Assembly (NCBI GenBank): GCA_030252795.1
Contig: CP127080.1
Location: 414,536 to 478,535 of the forward strand
Direction: 5' to 3'
DNA length: 64,000 bases
Origin: Porticoccaceae bacterium LTM1
GTDB taxonomy: Bacteria > Pseudomonadota > Gammaproteobacteria > Pseudomonadales > Porticoccaceae
Part shown: positions 8,028-16,612 of the stretch, in pieces
Position numbering within the stretch: the first letter of the stretch is position 1
How the letters are laid out: the number at the start of each line of letters is the position of its first letter
Made by a program: the position numbers and the translations under genes
The notes under the pieces: model-generated
The model's database searches: none
Told to the model about the DNA's origin: nothing
The model's input: only the letters and a program-made list of their open reading frames with translations

Positions 8028-9818
8028 ATGTCCTCTTCCGAAAATAACAACGAACAGACCACTCTGTTCGCTGACCTTGGCCTTTCCGAAGGCGTTCTTA
8101 AAGCCATCACAGATGTGGGCTACGAGCAGCCCTCACCGATTCAGGCGCAAAGTATTCCGGTACTTTTGAATGGTGCCAACCTGCTGGGTACCGCCCAGAC
8201 CGGTACCGGTAAAACCGCAGCATTTGCACTGCCGCTGTTGAGCAACATTGATCCCAAACAGCGTACTCCGCAGGTTTTGGTGTTGGCGCCAACCCGCGAA
8301 CTGGCAATTCAGGTGGCCGAGGCGTTCAAAAGCTACGCCCGCTACATGAAAGGTTTCAGCGTGCTGCCAATTTACGGTGGCCAGGATATGCGCGGCCAGC
8401 TTCGTGCCCTGGATCGTGGTGTGCAGGTAGTCGTTGGTACACCGGGCCGAGTAATGGACCACCTGCGTCGTCGCAGCCTGAATCTGTCGCAACTGAAAGC
8501 CGTGGTGCTGGATGAGGCCGATGAGATGCTGCGTATGGGCTTTATCGACGATGTTGATGAAATCCTGTCCCACACGCCGGACGAGGCGCAACGTGCACTC
8601 TTCTCGGCCACCATGCCGCCCGCCATTCGCCGCATTATTGGCAAATACCTGGGTGATGCCCAGGAAGTGAAAATCGCCGCCAAGACCACCACCGTGGAGC
8701 GCATTGAACAGCGCTACCTGATCGTACACGGCAACCAGAAGCTGGACGCGTTGACGCGCATTCTGGAAGTGGAAGACTTTGATGCGATGATCATCTTTGT
8801 GCGCACCAAGCAGACCACCATTGAACTGGCGGAGAAGCTGGAAGCTCGCGGGTACGCAGCCGCTGCACTGAACGGTGATTTAAGCCAGCAACTGCGTGAG
8901 CGCACCATCGATCGCCTGAAGAAAGGCCAGATCGATATCGTTGTAGCAACCGACGTAGCGGCCCGTGGTCTGGATGTTGAACGCATGAGCCATGTGTTCA
9001 ACTACGATATCCCCTACGATACCGAAGCCTACGTACACCGCATTGGTCGTACTGGCCGCGCTGGCCGTGACGGCAAGGCGATTCTGTTTGTGGCTCCTCG
9101 TGAGCGCCGTATGTTGCAAACCATCGAGCGTGTTACTCGCCAGAAATTGGCCGAATTGACTCTGCCAAGTGGCGAAGAGGTCAGCGCCCAGCGCATTGAG
9201 CAATTCAGTGCTCGCATTCAGGACACCATCGAGCAGCAGGATCTGGATAAGTTTGGTGAGCTGTTGCAGGAATTTGCCAACAACAGCCAGCTGTCCATGA
9301 CAGAGATTGCTGCCGCATTGGCCTACCAGGTTCAGAAAGAGCGACCACTGTTCCCGAAATTCAAAGAGCCGGCTCCACGCAGCGAGCGCCCAGAGCGCGG
9401 CAATCGCCAGGAACGTGGTGAGCGCCAGGAGCGTGGCGAGCGCAAAGGTCGCCGTGAACTGCCCGGTGTACAAGCTGAGAAGCTGAAGGAGCATCCGGAA
9501 GTGGAGATGGTGCGTTACCGTCTGGCTGTGGGTCGTCGCGACGGTGCCATGCCTAAGGATATCGTTGGTGCGATTGCCAATGAAGCGGATATCGACAGTC
9601 GCTATATCGGTCGAATTCAGCTGTTTGACGACTTTACTGTGGTCGATCTGCCATCCGGCATGCCTAAAGAGCTGTTGAATGATCTGCAAAAAGTTCGCAT
9701 TCGCCAACAACCAATCAAGATTCGCGAATGGTCAGATGCGCCTCCGCCCCCAAAAGGTGGAAAGCGTCCGCCCAGAGGCGATAAAAAGCCTGCTCGTAAG
9801 AGTAAGGGCGATAAGTAA
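8028..9818 (+). CDS. deaD: DEAD-box ATP-dependent RNA helicase DeaD/CsdA
   Basis: RNA helicase used in ribosome assembly and mRNA unwinding at low temperature; 596 residues from the MSSSENNNE start. Helicase core: Q motif FADLGLSEGVLKAITDVGYE...SPIQ, motif I AQTGTGKTAAF, motif Ia PTRELA, TPGR, motif II DEAD, motif III SAT, and motif VI HRIGRTGRAGR. After the core come a CsdA-type dimerisation region, an Arg/Glu-rich RQERGERQERGERKGRR linker and a DbpA-type RNA-binding domain (RYRLAVGRRDGAMPKDIVGA...SRYIGRIQLFDDFTVVDLP), ending in a basic tail. No clear Shine-Dalgarno sequence precedes the start. An upstream in-frame ATG at 7959 exists but adds residues without family support. Confidence 0.96.
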   Translation: MSSSENNNEQTTLFADLGLSEGVLKAITDVGYEQPSPIQAQSIPVLLNGANLLGTAQTGTGKTAAFALPLLSNIDPKQRTPQVLVLAPTRELAIQVAEAFKSYARYMKGFSVLPIYGGQDMRGQLRALDRGVQVVVGTPGRVMDHLRRRSLNLSQLKAVVLDEADEMLRMGFIDDVDEILSHTPDEAQRALFSATMPPAIRRIIGKYLGDAQEVKIAAKTTTVERIEQRYLIVHGNQKLDALTRILEVEDFDAMIIFVRTKQTTIELAEKLEARGYAAAALNGDLSQQLRERTIDRLKKGQIDIVVATDVAARGLDVERMSHVFNYDIPYDTEAYVHRIGRTGRAGRDGKAILFVAPRERRMLQTIERVTRQKLAELTLPSGEEVSAQRIEQFSARIQDTIEQQDLDKFGELLQEFANNSQLSMTEIAAALAYQVQKERPLFPKFKEPAPRSERPERGNRQERGERQERGERKGRRELPGVQAEKLKEHPEVEMVRYRLAVGRRDGAMPKDIVGAIANEADIDSRYIGRIQLFDDFTVVDLPSGMPKELLNDLQKVRIRQQPIKIREWSDAPPPPKGGKRPPRGDKKPARKSKGDK

Positions 9819-9825
9819 TAGTCAT

Positions 9826-9857
9826 AAAAAAAGGGTGATTGAAAAATCACCCTTTTT
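9826..9857 (+). terminator. terminator after deaD
   Basis: Stem AAGGGTGATT/AATCACCCTT with a short A-rich loop, flanked by A-run and T-run, so it can work in both directions between deaD and the small convergent membrane-protein gene. Confidence 0.88.
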
Positions 9858-9874
9858 CTTTTGCTGAGCGGATA

Positions 9875-10096
9875 TCAGGCTTCAGCATCCGCTTCAATAT
9901 CTTCGGCTTCCGGCTGGCTCCGGCTGCCCATAAACCACAGGGCGGCACCTACTACTGCCATGGCGATACGAATAATAATACCGGTGTCATAACCCCAATT
10001 ATCTATCCAGGAAACCAACGCAAACTCATAACCAAAATAATTGAGTACAAAAGAACCCAGTCCAAACAACAACAGCAATTTTCCAAGACTTGCCAT
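9875..10096 (-). CDS. small two-helix membrane protein, unknown function
   Basis: 73 residues: two hydrophobic stretches (about 5-25 and 40-58, the latter IIIRIAMAVVGAALWFMG) and an acidic tail QPEAEDIEADAEA. The ATG at 10096 is preceded on the reverse strand by AAGGATTAG, a plausible ribosome site. I do not recognise a family. Convergent with deaD, sharing its terminator. Confidence 0.7.
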   Translation of the reverse strand: MASLGKLLLLFGLGSFVLNYFGYEFALVSWIDNWGYDTGIIIRIAMAVVGAALWFMGSRSQPEAEDIEADAEA

Positions 10097-10250
10097 AATC
10101 TAATCCTTCATTTGTTGATTATTGTGTTCCACTGCACGGCAACCATCCCAGACTATGTGTGGGGTGTCAATTAGTGTTATCAGAATCAGGGGATTGCCAA
10201 TCCTTTCAGCAAAAGCGCACAATGGGACAAAACTGTCTTAAGGAGTTGTG

Positions 10251-10580
10251 ATGGACAGAGATGCCAAACTGCGCCGATTGGGCGTTTTACACCTTTCTTT
10301 GGGGGTGTTGGTTGCGGTCGTCGTACCGTTGCTATATTCCAGCCTTGTCGCCTTTACCGGTGATTGGGCTCTGGTTCTGGCCCTTGTTGCGGCAGTTCCA
10401 CAGATTGTTGCCGGAGTTATGTTGTTGAAAGGCAAACGATACTTTTTTCCATTGGCAATGATTGCCGGTGCAATCAGTCTGGCAAGTATTCCCTTGGGAA
10501 CCGTTCTTGGGCTGTACACTTTTTCGGTACTTACCACTCCCGAGGATGGTGGTGAGGACGATCTGACTGAACTTCCCTAG
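10251..10580 (+). CDS. four-helix small membrane protein, unknown function
   Basis: 109 residues with about four hydrophobic segments (LHLSLGVLVAVVVPLLYSSLV, LVLALVAAVPQIVAGVMLL, FPLAMIAGAISLASIPLG and TVLGLYTFSVL) and an acidic end TPEDGGEDDLTELP. The start at 10251 is chosen because AGGAG sits 5 bp upstream. It resembles small uncharacterised inner-membrane proteins. The stop codon TAG is part of a 23-bp palindrome (10578-10600). Confidence 0.7.
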   Translation: MDRDAKLRRLGVLHLSLGVLVAVVVPLLYSSLVAFTGDWALVLALVAAVPQIVAGVMLLKGKRYFFPLAMIAGAISLASIPLGTVLGLYTFSVLTTPEDGGEDDLTELP

Positions 10581-10600
10581 GGCCTGTCGACAGGCCCTAA
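10578..10600. repeat. GGGCCTGTCGACAGGCCC palindrome
   Basis: Perfect 18-bp palindrome at 10580-10597 that begins inside the upstream stop codon and is followed by TAAAAAT. It can serve as a terminator hairpin. Its arms match the outer bases of the terminal inverted repeats of the MITE at 63089-63387. Confidence 0.7.
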
Positions 10601-10721
10601 AAATCTTCCCGGGATGAATCCGCTTCAATACGATAGAGACTCCCACCTTTCCAGGTATTTACTTGATAGTTATTAAAAGCAACTGGGCATAAGGCTGTTT
10701 TTGATCTTTTTTCGGGGAAGT

Positions 10722-10833
10722 GTGGCGTTGAAACGTTCTTTATCAAAGCTGATTACATTGTGCCCACTTGATTGGTGGGGGAAACGTGGCGCTGAAGTGT
10801 TTAACTTCTAGAGCTGATTACTTTGCGCCCACT
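10722..10833. repeat. two ~47-bp imperfect direct repeats upstream of the M16 protease
   Basis: Copy 1 at 10722-10768 and copy 2 at 10786-10833 share GTGGCGYTGAA at the start and AGCTGATTACWTTGYGCCCACT-like ends (the latter differing at two positions). The rest of the 10581-10983 gap shows no gene. The position just before the protease gene suggests a regulatory region, but no known operator is recognised. Confidence 0.6.
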
Positions 10834-10983
10834 ACCACCGGAGCATCTGTGAAACTATTCTTGTCTGTTGTGGTCAGATCGCCCTAACATTATCCCTACA
10901 CCAGCTTTTGATGAACGTTGGTCAGTTATGACCAACTCATATAGGAATTTTTTACCCCCTTAATGGGGACCTTTGGAGGAGAA

Positions 10984-13830
10984 ATGAGAACAAAACTCAG
11001 TATTATCGCCTTGTTAGGCGCGTTAACGGCTTGTACGCCATCCGAACAGGCGGCCGATGCCAGCCGCATTGAGGACCCCTCCGCCTATGTGGTGCAGAGC
11101 TTCCCTCTGGATACAAAAGAGTATCGCTACATTGAGCTGGACAACGGTATTCGCGCGTTGCTGATTTCGGACGACAAGGCGGTTAAATCCCTGGCGTCAC
11201 TGAATGTTAACGTTGGTTCTTACCAGGATCCGGAAGGCTGGGATGGTCTGGCTCACTTCCTGGAGCACATGTTGTTCCTGGGTACCGAGAAGTACCCCGA
11301 GTCAGCCGAATACAACGAGTACCTGGATTCTCACGGTGGCAGCCACAACGCTTACACCGCTTACGACATCACTAACTACCATTTCTCGGTCGACAACAAC
11401 GGCTACGAAGGCGCGTTGGATCGCTTCGCCCAGTTCTTTATCAGCCCGCTATTCACAGAGAAGTATGTGGATCGCGAAAAGAACGCTGTTCACTCCGAGT
11501 ACTACACCCGTATCGAGAAGGATGGCATTCGCAATATGGAGGTGTTTGAAAACACCATCAATCAGGCGCATCCGGCCTATAAATTTAACGCTGGTACCCT
11601 GGAGACCCTGTCTGACAAACCTGACCGTCCGGCTCGTGACGAGCTGATCGAGTTCTACAACACATACTACAGCTCAGACATCATGACCCTGACTCTGGTC
11701 AGCAACAAATCACTGGACGAGCTGGAGCAGCTGGCCCGTGCCAAGTTTACTGCCGTGCCCAAACTGGAAAATGTACCGGAAACCAATTTCCCTGAGTTGT
11801 TCGCCGAGGGTGAATTGCCGAAGGTAATTGAGATCAAGCCAGTTCAGGACTCACGCTCACTGACCCTGACTTTCCCGATGCCTTCCCAGAAGGACTATGA
11901 TCAGGAAAATCCAGTAGGCTTTGTTGCAGCAATGCTGAATGCCAAGACTGACAACAGTCTGAGTGATCGTTTGAAGGCCAAGGGCTGGATTCAGAGATTT
12001 CAAGCTGGTCCAGGCATGGAATACGGTACCACCGATACTTTCGTGATCAGTGTCTCCCTGACCGAAAAGGGTATGGAGCATCAAGACGAAATCATCGCTG
12101 CACTATTTGACCAGGTCGCTCTGGTTAAGAAAGAGGGTGTACAGGAGTGGCGCTACAACGAGATCAAAAACCTGTCTGAGATGGGCTTCCGTTTTGCAGA
12201 AAACAGTTCGCTGGATATGCAGGGTGCAATAAGCTTTGCCAATGCTCTGCAAGACACCCTGCCGCGCGATCTGTTGGGTGCCGGATACAAGCGTTTCGAC
12301 AGCAAACTTATTAACAACGTGTTGGCCGAACTGCGTCCGGACAACATGGTGGTTCAGCTGGCTGCACCAAGTGTAGTGCCTGAGAAAGAAACCAGGTTCT
12401 ACGGCGCCGACTACCGCACTTACCAGCCGACCGCTGAGCGCGTAAAGTCCTGGAGCGTTTCACAGTACAGTGACCTGAAGCTGGCTGATCGGAACCCGCT
12501 GATTCCGGAAAACTTCGATCTGATGGATGTGCAGACCGCTGAAAAGCCGGTGAAACTGGACAACACAGATGGCATGGAAATCTGGCACTACCCGAATATC
12601 GAGGACAATATTCCCAAGGCCACAGTCCAACTTGCCATTGATCGTCCTGAGCGTCCGACCCTGGAGCAGGATCTGGTATCCCAGCTTTACTTTGGCATGA
12701 TGGGTGAGCAGCTCGAAGAGCTGAAGTTCAACGCTAATCGTGCGGGTGTCGGTTACAGTGTGGGGCAGGGTGGTGTCAGCTTCAGTGGATACTCTGACAA
12801 ACTGCCGGAGCTTGCGGATGAGGTATTGGCACAGGTTCTGAAGCCGACCTTCACCGAAGGCCAGTTCAACCGCATGATGGAAAACGTCAAACGCTACTTT
12901 GCCAATTACGATAAGGCCCAGCCTACCCAAGGCGTTAACCGCGACCTTGAGGAGCTGTTGGATGCTGACAGCCATTCGGTGGAAGAGGTGCGTGCCATGG
13001 CTGAGTCCATCACACTTGAAAAAGTGTTGGCTGCTCCGAGCTGGCTGTTCGGCGAAGGCCGCATGACCATGATGACCTCCGGTAACATTACCGAGCAGCA
13101 ATCTCGCGACTTCGCTGAACAGATCAAATCGACTCTTGGTTTGAAGTCTACCGAAAAAGCGATTCCTAAGGGTCAGCGTGTTGTGAAGTTGAATCCGACA
13201 GAGAAGCCTGACGTTTACCTTTCCCAGCTGGCACATGGTGACGCCGCAGTATTTCGTTACTACCAGGGCCGCGAAAGTACTCGCGAAGAGAGAATGAAGC
13301 TGCATCTGTTGAGCCAGATCATGCACCAGCAGTACTTCAACAGCCTGCGTACCGAGCAGCAGCTGGGCTACATTGTTCAAGCTGGTGCCAAGCGCAGCGA
13401 TCGTACCCCGGGAATCATCTTCGTGGTGCAGTCACCGACTGCCAGCGCTGCCGAAGTAGAAGCGGCAACCGATAAGTTCCTGCCGGAATTTCAACAGGTG
13501 TTGAATGGTATGACTGATGCAATGTTGGAGCCACTGAAGCAGGCCACCCTGGCTCAGCTGATGCAAGAGCCGCAGAACGTTGCTGAAAAAGTTGGCCGTT
13601 TCTGGCAGGACTTGCGTGATGACTATCCAAACTTCGACTCTAGAGAAAAATCGATCGAAGCGCTCAAGAACATCACTATGAAGGACGTCCAGGATGCGTA
13701 CAATGAGATCATCATTGAAAATCCGCACGCAGTCTCCGTAATTGCACCGGGTGCCAAAGGTGGTGTGAAAGCCACGGTGAAAAGTGCTCAGGAGTTCCGC
13801 AACGGTAAGGAGATCATTACTCGCAGCTAA
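10984..13830 (+). CDS. M16A insulinase-family zinc protease lipoprotein
   Basis: Large pitrilysin/insulin-degrading-type metalloprotease, 948 residues. The start at 10984 is supported by GGAGG (10975-10979). The N-terminus is a lipoprotein signal ending LLGALTAC, so it is predicted to be membrane-anchored in the periplasm or outer membrane. The inverted zinc motif HFLEH is at 91-95 and the third ligand is Glu172 in NAVHSEYY, giving the spacing expected for M16A. Four half-domains follow, with RTEQQLGYIVQAGAKR in the C-terminal half, as in pitrilysin. Likely role: degradation of small periplasmic peptides. Monocistronic, closed by a strong terminator. Confidence 0.93.
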   Translation: MRTKLSIIALLGALTACTPSEQAADASRIEDPSAYVVQSFPLDTKEYRYIELDNGIRALLISDDKAVKSLASLNVNVGSYQDPEGWDGLAHFLEHMLFLGTEKYPESAEYNEYLDSHGGSHNAYTAYDITNYHFSVDNNGYEGALDRFAQFFISPLFTEKYVDREKNAVHSEYYTRIEKDGIRNMEVFENTINQAHPAYKFNAGTLETLSDKPDRPARDELIEFYNTYYSSDIMTLTLVSNKSLDELEQLARAKFTAVPKLENVPETNFPELFAEGELPKVIEIKPVQDSRSLTLTFPMPSQKDYDQENPVGFVAAMLNAKTDNSLSDRLKAKGWIQRFQAGPGMEYGTTDTFVISVSLTEKGMEHQDEIIAALFDQVALVKKEGVQEWRYNEIKNLSEMGFRFAENSSLDMQGAISFANALQDTLPRDLLGAGYKRFDSKLINNVLAELRPDNMVVQLAAPSVVPEKETRFYGADYRTYQPTAERVKSWSVSQYSDLKLADRNPLIPENFDLMDVQTAEKPVKLDNTDGMEIWHYPNIEDNIPKATVQLAIDRPERPTLEQDLVSQLYFGMMGEQLEELKFNANRAGVGYSVGQGGVSFSGYSDKLPELADEVLAQVLKPTFTEGQFNRMMENVKRYFANYDKAQPTQGVNRDLEELLDADSHSVEEVRAMAESITLEKVLAAPSWLFGEGRMTMMTSGNITEQQSRDFAEQIKSTLGLKSTEKAIPKGQRVVKLNPTEKPDVYLSQLAHGDAAVFRYYQGRESTREERMKLHLLSQIMHQQYFNSLRTEQQLGYIVQAGAKRSDRTPGIIFVVQSPTASAAEVEAATDKFLPEFQQVLNGMTDAMLEPLKQATLAQLMQEPQNVAEKVGRFWQDLRDDYPNFDSREKSIEALKNITMKDVQDAYNEIIIENPHAVSVIAPGAKGGVKATVKSAQEFRNGKEIITRS

Positions 13831-13853
13831 TTTACTGTCAGTGAGGACATCCC

Positions 13854-13883
13854 AAAAAAACCCGCCATAAGGCGGGTTTTTTG
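13854..13883 (+). terminator. terminator after the M16 protease
   Basis: GC-rich stem ACCCGCC/GGCGGGT with loop ATAA, A-run before and T-run after. Confidence 0.93.
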
Positions 13884-14068
13884 TTTTTGATACGGTTGGC
13901 AATGAAACCACGAAATGGCTTTTATGAAAGTGCCTGGACCGTCAAGGTGATTCATACCTGGCACAGTATAAACCCTAAAACCTATAGATTCCCGCATTCG
14001 CGAGAATGACTAGTGACTCTTGTCTGGCAGGGCTGCTTCTCAAATTTTTCTCGATAGTGCAAATGGAT

Positions 14069-14542
14069 TTAGTAACAAAATCGCTCTCTGGCTATTTTAA
14101 TTTCGATAATAGACTGCCTGCCAGACTTGTACGAACTTAACAGCACCATCAAATCCTGATGGCGAAAATGGATGCCTGTCTTTCCAGCCACTTCCATGCG
14201 GTGTCCGGGGCCCAACTGGCTTTCGAGACTGTCCGTCAATTCCTGCCAGTGCTTGCCAAACTTGCACATCCAGAGTTTTTTCCGATAGGGGAAGTGGGCC
14301 ACGAACTGGAGCAACTTACCATTGCGCTGTACAACATCCGTCTCGCCAGGCTTTACACCCTCCCAGGCAAACCGGTAGCTCTCGCGACTGGCCAGTATAG
14401 GTAGCTTGACCTGATTGGTGCTTTGTTCGAAGTCATCGCAAGGCTCAGCTCCGGACTCACGCAGAAAATCATTCAGCTCATCGCCCAGATTGCCCTGTAT
14501 ACAGTGCTTTGCTTTGGCGAATAGTGACATGGTATTGAGCAT
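14069..14542 (-). CDS. hypothetical protein
   Basis: 157 residues with no signal peptide or membrane segment. The start at 14542 is preceded by CAGGAG with 7-bp spacing on the reverse strand. The sequence is mixed alpha/beta in character (RESYRFAWEGVKPGETDVVQRNGKLL, FPYRKKLWMCKFGKHW, GIHFRHQDLMVLLSSYKSG), ending in a basic IEIKIARERFCY. No family recognised. It stands between the M16 terminator and the promoter of the ECF sigma gene and is divergent from the latter. Confidence 0.6.
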   Translation of the reverse strand: MLNTMSLFAKAKHCIQGNLGDELNDFLRESGAEPCDDFEQSTNQVKLPILASRESYRFAWEGVKPGETDVVQRNGKLLQFVAHFPYRKKLWMCKFGKHWQELTDSLESQLGPGHRMEVAGKTGIHFRHQDLMVLLSSYKSGRQSIIEIKIARERFCY

Positions 14543-14745
14543 TAATGGTCTCCTGTGGTGTTAGTGCAAACAGTAAGAAAGATCACGCAAAGGAGCTATG
14601 ACAGGGTTATCAGATCCACTGTGCGCAGTTGAAGATTTACAGGAAACTGTTCGGGTATTGCCTACTACATGACCAACTTCTGGGTTTTGGTTCCAGTTCC
14701 TGTATTTCTGGTATTGGACATTTCAAAAAGAAATTCAGGAGTTTC

Positions 14746-14776
14746 CGTAGGGGGAGGGGGGAGCAGTGCGTTGTCT
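14746..14776 (+). promoter_or_regulatory. ECF promoter motif, site 1 (sigma factor 1)
   Basis: CGTAGGG at 14746-14752 and CGTTGTCT at 14769-14776; the starts of the two boxes are 23 bp apart. It lies just upstream of the first ECF sigma gene. The same boxes with the same spacing occur at five other sites in the island, so this is predicted autoregulation. Confidence 0.8.
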
Positions 14777-14816
14777 ATACTGAGAGGTGTATTCCATGGT
14801 TCCCAACTCAGCCCTC

Positions 14817-15401
14817 ATGGTAAAAAAACAAGATAATGTAGTAGACCTGCAGGGGCGCCCGCTGGAGACTCGGGAGCAAGCGCTTGAGCGCCTGTTTCAT
14901 GAGCATAGATCTGCGGTTAGCGCCTTCCTGACGGTGCGCTTGCGTGTAAGCCGTGAAGAACTCGATGACGTCGTGCAGGAGGTGTTTGCCCGACTGGCTC
15001 GAATGGAGGATCTGTTGGAGAAGTTGCCTCCCGACAATGAGTCTGCACGGTCTTACCTGTTTGCTGCAGCCAACCGCCTGGTGGTTGATATGGAGCGCAG
15101 ACGAGTGGTGCGGATGCGTTATCAGCAGCAGTTAGAACAACAGGTCCGGGCTGAAAAGCCAGCTGCGGACTCGCCGGAGTCTTTAGTGTTGGCACGTGAG
15201 GATCTGGAAGTGGTGAAGGCGGTTCTGGCGGGGTTGAAGCCGCTGTGGCGTCAGGCTTTTATTCTCAGTCGATTCAAGCAGAAAAGTTATCAGGAAATTG
15301 CTGATCGAATGGGAGTCTCAATCAAGACAGTAGAAAAGTATATTTGTATGGCTTTATCCCAGTTGCGTAAAGCACTGATGGAAGGTCGAGGTGAAGAGTG
15401 A
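14817..15401 (+). CDS. ECF sigma factor, FecI-type (module 1)
   Basis: Extracytoplasmic-function RNA polymerase sigma factor. 194 residues if started at 14817, which aligns with the paralogue at 37205 (both begin M-KK--NVVD--GRP). ATG 14796 is an alternative with a better ribosome site (GAGAGG, 8 bp). Region 2 spans about 25-95 (LERLFHEHRSAVSAFLTVRL, DDVVQEVFARLARM). Region 4 covers about 135-190 (LPLWRQAFILSRFKQKSYQEIADRMGVSIKTVEKY is the helix-turn-helix area). The stop codon overlaps the start of the FecR gene, the usual coupled arrangement. It is predicted to drive the shared promoter motif found upstream of itself and of the receptor, MoxR operon and protease. Confidence 0.92.
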   Translation: MVKKQDNVVDLQGRPLETREQALERLFHEHRSAVSAFLTVRLRVSREELDDVVQEVFARLARMEDLLEKLPPDNESARSYLFAAANRLVVDMERRRVVRMRYQQQLEQQVRAEKPAADSPESLVLAREDLEVVKAVLAGLKPLWRQAFILSRFKQKSYQEIADRMGVSIKTVEKYICMALSQLRKALMEGRGEE

Positions 15402-16459
15402 TGATCGGCAAAGGTAAAAACTCGCGAGATAACAGCAGTGTCATTGAGGACAGTGTTCACCTGTATTCGGGTAGAGCCAGTGCAGCGGAGCGTCTGGAGA
15501 TCAATCGGCGCCTTCAGGATGAGACTGCAGAGAAGGCATTTGTTGAAGTCAATCACCTGATTGCCGGGTTGGATGAGTGGGCGGCTGAATTGAGCTCTGA
15601 CCCCGAGGTAAAGGCTTGGCTGAATGAGACGCCTGAATTGGATCGGGTGTCCGGGGCAAGAAGTTACTGGCCCAAACTGGCCGTAGCAGCTGGCCTTGTG
15701 CTGGCGGTTGGTGTGGCGATTCTGCAGCCTTGGCAGTCTGCTTTGGAATCGACTGGCAATGTCTTGCGTTATGTTACGACGGTCGGCGAGCAAAAACAGA
15801 TTGCCCTGGATGATGGCAGTGTACTGACTTTGAACACTGCATCGCAGGTGCTGGTGGATATGAATGATCAGGCGCGTCGGATTGTGCTGGATCGCGGTGA
15901 GGTCTACTTTGATGTTGCCAAGGATGAATCCCGTCCATTCAGTGTTGAGGTTGGTGGACGCAATATCACCGTGTTGGGTACTGCATTTAATGTGCACCGT
16001 ACAACGGAAGGATTTTCGCTGGCGCTGGTGGAGGGTGAGGTTGCCATGCATCGCCCGGGACAGGGGGATTTCGATCTGGCCCCGGAATTGGATCCACAGA
16101 ACGGGGAAGAGGTGCAATTAAAAGCGGATGGCGCATTGCGAGTTCAATCCGGAACCTATTTTGAGTTCAGAGACCTAACCCAACAGCTTAGTGCTCGTCA
16201 TGATCCTGGTATCGCCAAGCGCCAAGCTTGGCGTACAGGTTTGCTGAGCTTTGAGGGTGTGCCGTTGGGTGTGGTGGTGCAAGAGCTCAATCGCTATTCG
16301 GCCAAGCCCATCCGCTTGGTTGGTGACCAATTGGCGGGCATAGAAGTGTATTCCACACTCAATATCAACAATATAAAAACTGCTTTGAGTGGACTGGAGG
16401 TTTCGGCCCAGGTAGTGGTCACCCATCACGTGGACCGTATTGATATTTCGGTGAAATAA
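15401..16459 (+). CDS. FecR-family anti-sigma/signal transducer (module 1)
   Basis: Inner-membrane regulator that passes a signal from the TonB-dependent receptor to the sigma factor; 352 residues. The ATG at 15401 uses the final A of the sigma stop codon. The N-terminal cytoplasmic part (1-88) would hold the sigma. One membrane helix lies at about 91-110 (PKLAVAAGLVLAVGVAILQP). The periplasmic FecR domain follows, with QIALDDGSVLTLNTASQVLVD and RPFSVEVGGRNITVLGTAFNV. A C-terminal STN-like region begins LSFEGVPLGVVVQELNRYS. The next gene, 153 bp on, is the cognate receptor with its own copy of the promoter motif. Confidence 0.93.
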   Translation: MIGKGKNSRDNSSVIEDSVHLYSGRASAAERLEINRRLQDETAEKAFVEVNHLIAGLDEWAAELSSDPEVKAWLNETPELDRVSGARSYWPKLAVAAGLVLAVGVAILQPWQSALESTGNVLRYVTTVGEQKQIALDDGSVLTLNTASQVLVDMNDQARRIVLDRGEVYFDVAKDESRPFSVEVGGRNITVLGTAFNVHRTTEGFSLALVEGEVAMHRPGQGDFDLAPELDPQNGEEVQLKADGALRVQSGTYFEFRDLTQQLSARHDPGIAKRQAWRTGLLSFEGVPLGVVVQELNRYSAKPIRLVGDQLAGIEVYSTLNINNIKTALSGLEVSAQVVVTHHVDRIDISVK

Positions 16460-16527
16460 ATGGCCAAAAGGGTTTTGGCTATCTGGAATTGGCGATAAAA
16501 AAATATTTAAAAATTTATTTTCATAAC

Positions 16528-16558
16528 CGTAGGGGGGGGTGGAACAAGTGCGTTCTCT
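16528..16558 (+). promoter_or_regulatory. ECF promoter motif, site 2 (TonB receptor 1)
   Basis: CGTAGGG at 16528-16534 and CGTTCTCT at 16551-16558, 23 bp apart. Identical to site 1 except for one base in the second box. The G-run between the boxes is also shared with site 1. Confidence 0.82.
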
Positions 16559-16612
16559 CAAGTAAGCCAGATGAATCTGGCTATACATAGAAACGCAAAA
16601 GAAGGTGGGTAA

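Noticed and set aside
8880-9710. 276-residue reading frame opposite deaD
   Set aside because: Lies entirely on the reverse strand of a well-conserved helicase; composition is that of an antisense shadow.
12460-13380. 306-residue reading frame opposite the M16 protease
   Set aside because: Antisense shadow of a clear gene, no ribosome site or domain.
14796-15401. Longer sigma 1 start at ATG 14796
   Set aside because: It has a better ribosome site, but the seven extra residues have no counterpart in the paralogue; kept only as an alternative.
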